Below, one piece after another: positions 63,622-64,000 of a DNA stretch of 64,000 bases. Each line of letters opens with the position of its first letter. The stretch's first letter is position 1. The notes under the pieces are model-generated. The model had not been told where the DNA came from. It was given only the letters and a program-made list of their open reading frames with translations, and made no database searches. The stretch covers positions 372,001 through 436,000 of the forward strand of contig VFIW01000013.1 in the NCBI GenBank assembly GCA_006386115.1. The letters are read 5' to 3'. The DNA comes from Globisporangium splendens. Taxonomy: Eukaryota > Oomycota > Peronosporomycetes > Pythiales > Pythiaceae. A program made the position numbers and the translations under genes.

Positions 63622-64000
63622 CTACGACCTGGACGTATTGCTGCCCCACATGTAGTTGTAGATGGACGATGCGCCGCTTGTGAGGGAGCTCGCGACCGTG
63701 GACACCGTGGCCTCGACGGCTTCGACGCCGATCTTCACCGACGACCCGACCGAGACCATGCCTTTCGACACGGTCTTTTCGTTCGCGTGCGCGTGCACGA
63801 AATCGCTCAGCTTCAGCCCAATCTTCTCGTTCAGTTTGCCCTCCATGCGCAGCATCAGCGCCGTCGCGGCTTCGTCGTCGGTCTGACCCGGCAGGAACCG
63901 CTCCACCACGAACGCCTCGAGGTCGCTCTGTGTGTAGTTCAAGTCGAAATCCGTGATCTCCGGCACCGCCTTGACCACCAAGTTGAGCAGAATCATAAAC
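63622..64000 (-). CDS. 3' end of an unidentified gene, cut by the window edge
   Basis: The minus-strand frame is open from the right edge to a stop at 63622. Visible residues include DFDLNYTQSDLEAFVVERFL, a mixed charged helix (MLRMEGKLNEKIGLKLSDF) and a Ser/Val-rich tail ending YMWGSNTSRS. The Met at 63996 is probably internal. No family is recognised. Confidence 0.5.
   Translation of the reverse strand, partial: FMILLNLVVKAVPEITDFDLNYTQSDLEAFVVERFLPGQTDDEAATALMLRMEGKLNEKIGLKLSDFVHAHANEKTVSKGMVSVGSSVKIGVEAVEATVSTVASSLTSGASSIYNYMWGSNTSRS

Overview
The window reads as nuclear DNA of an oomycete (stramenopile), most like a Phytophthora/Pythium-type genome. Supporting signs are gene-dense eukaryotic coding on both strands, short GT-AG introns (about 50-140 nt, often with GTAAGT-type donors), conserved spliceosome, COX17 and SUMO-protease genes, ciliary-type genes, and oomycete-like initiator sequences just upstream of some start codons. 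No tRNA, rRNA, CRISPR or intact transposon was recognised. Species cannot be fixed from the sequence alone.

Layout. 1-1.2 kb: broken 3' part of a probable adenylate-cyclase/AAA-TPR gene. 1.3-3.4 kb: DUF726/TMCO4-type protein on the minus strand that lacks the usual nucleophile serine, followed by a 159-bp MITE-like element. 3.7-8 kb: a six-exon CFAP36-like/WW gene with an in-frame stop, a spliced ankyrin gene with a one-base frameshift, and a small probable mitochondrial protein. 8-20.2 kb: an F-box/LRR-like family (two intact genes, several decayed copies), with an isoamyl-acetate-hydrolase-type esterase and the first acyltransferase-3 gene inside it. 20.7-31.8 kb: three large multi-exon housekeeping-type genes: FAN/NSMAF (GRAM-BEACH-WD40), the U5 snRNP GTPase Snu114/EFTUD2, and a divergent MutS homologue without a recognisable Walker A. 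31.9-37.2 kb: a small unknown protein, a frameshifted FAM173-like methyltransferase, a possible two-exon unknown, a mitochondrial-carrier-like protein, and a gene fusing an N-terminal LYR-like segment to an AlgH/DUF179 domain. 38.8-48.8 kb: zinc-finger protein, COX17, Ulp1-type SUMO protease, a kinase with a probable mitochondrial leader and membrane anchor, a WD-like protein and a four-TM protein. 49.4-61.5 kb: four more acyltransferase-3 copies (two intact, one with two stops, one with an internal deletion) around a secreted alpha/beta hydrolase. 61.9-64 kb: F-box/SPRY gene and the 3' end of an unknown gene.

Two families dominate the lineage-specific part: the F-box/LRR-like family and the acyltransferase-3 family. 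Both show birth-and-death evolution, and the acyltransferase family shows strong evidence of recent gene conversion. Several otherwise conserved genes carry single small indels at short homopolymers or dinucleotide runs. These may be real pseudogenes or uncorrected assembly errors; reads would be needed to tell.
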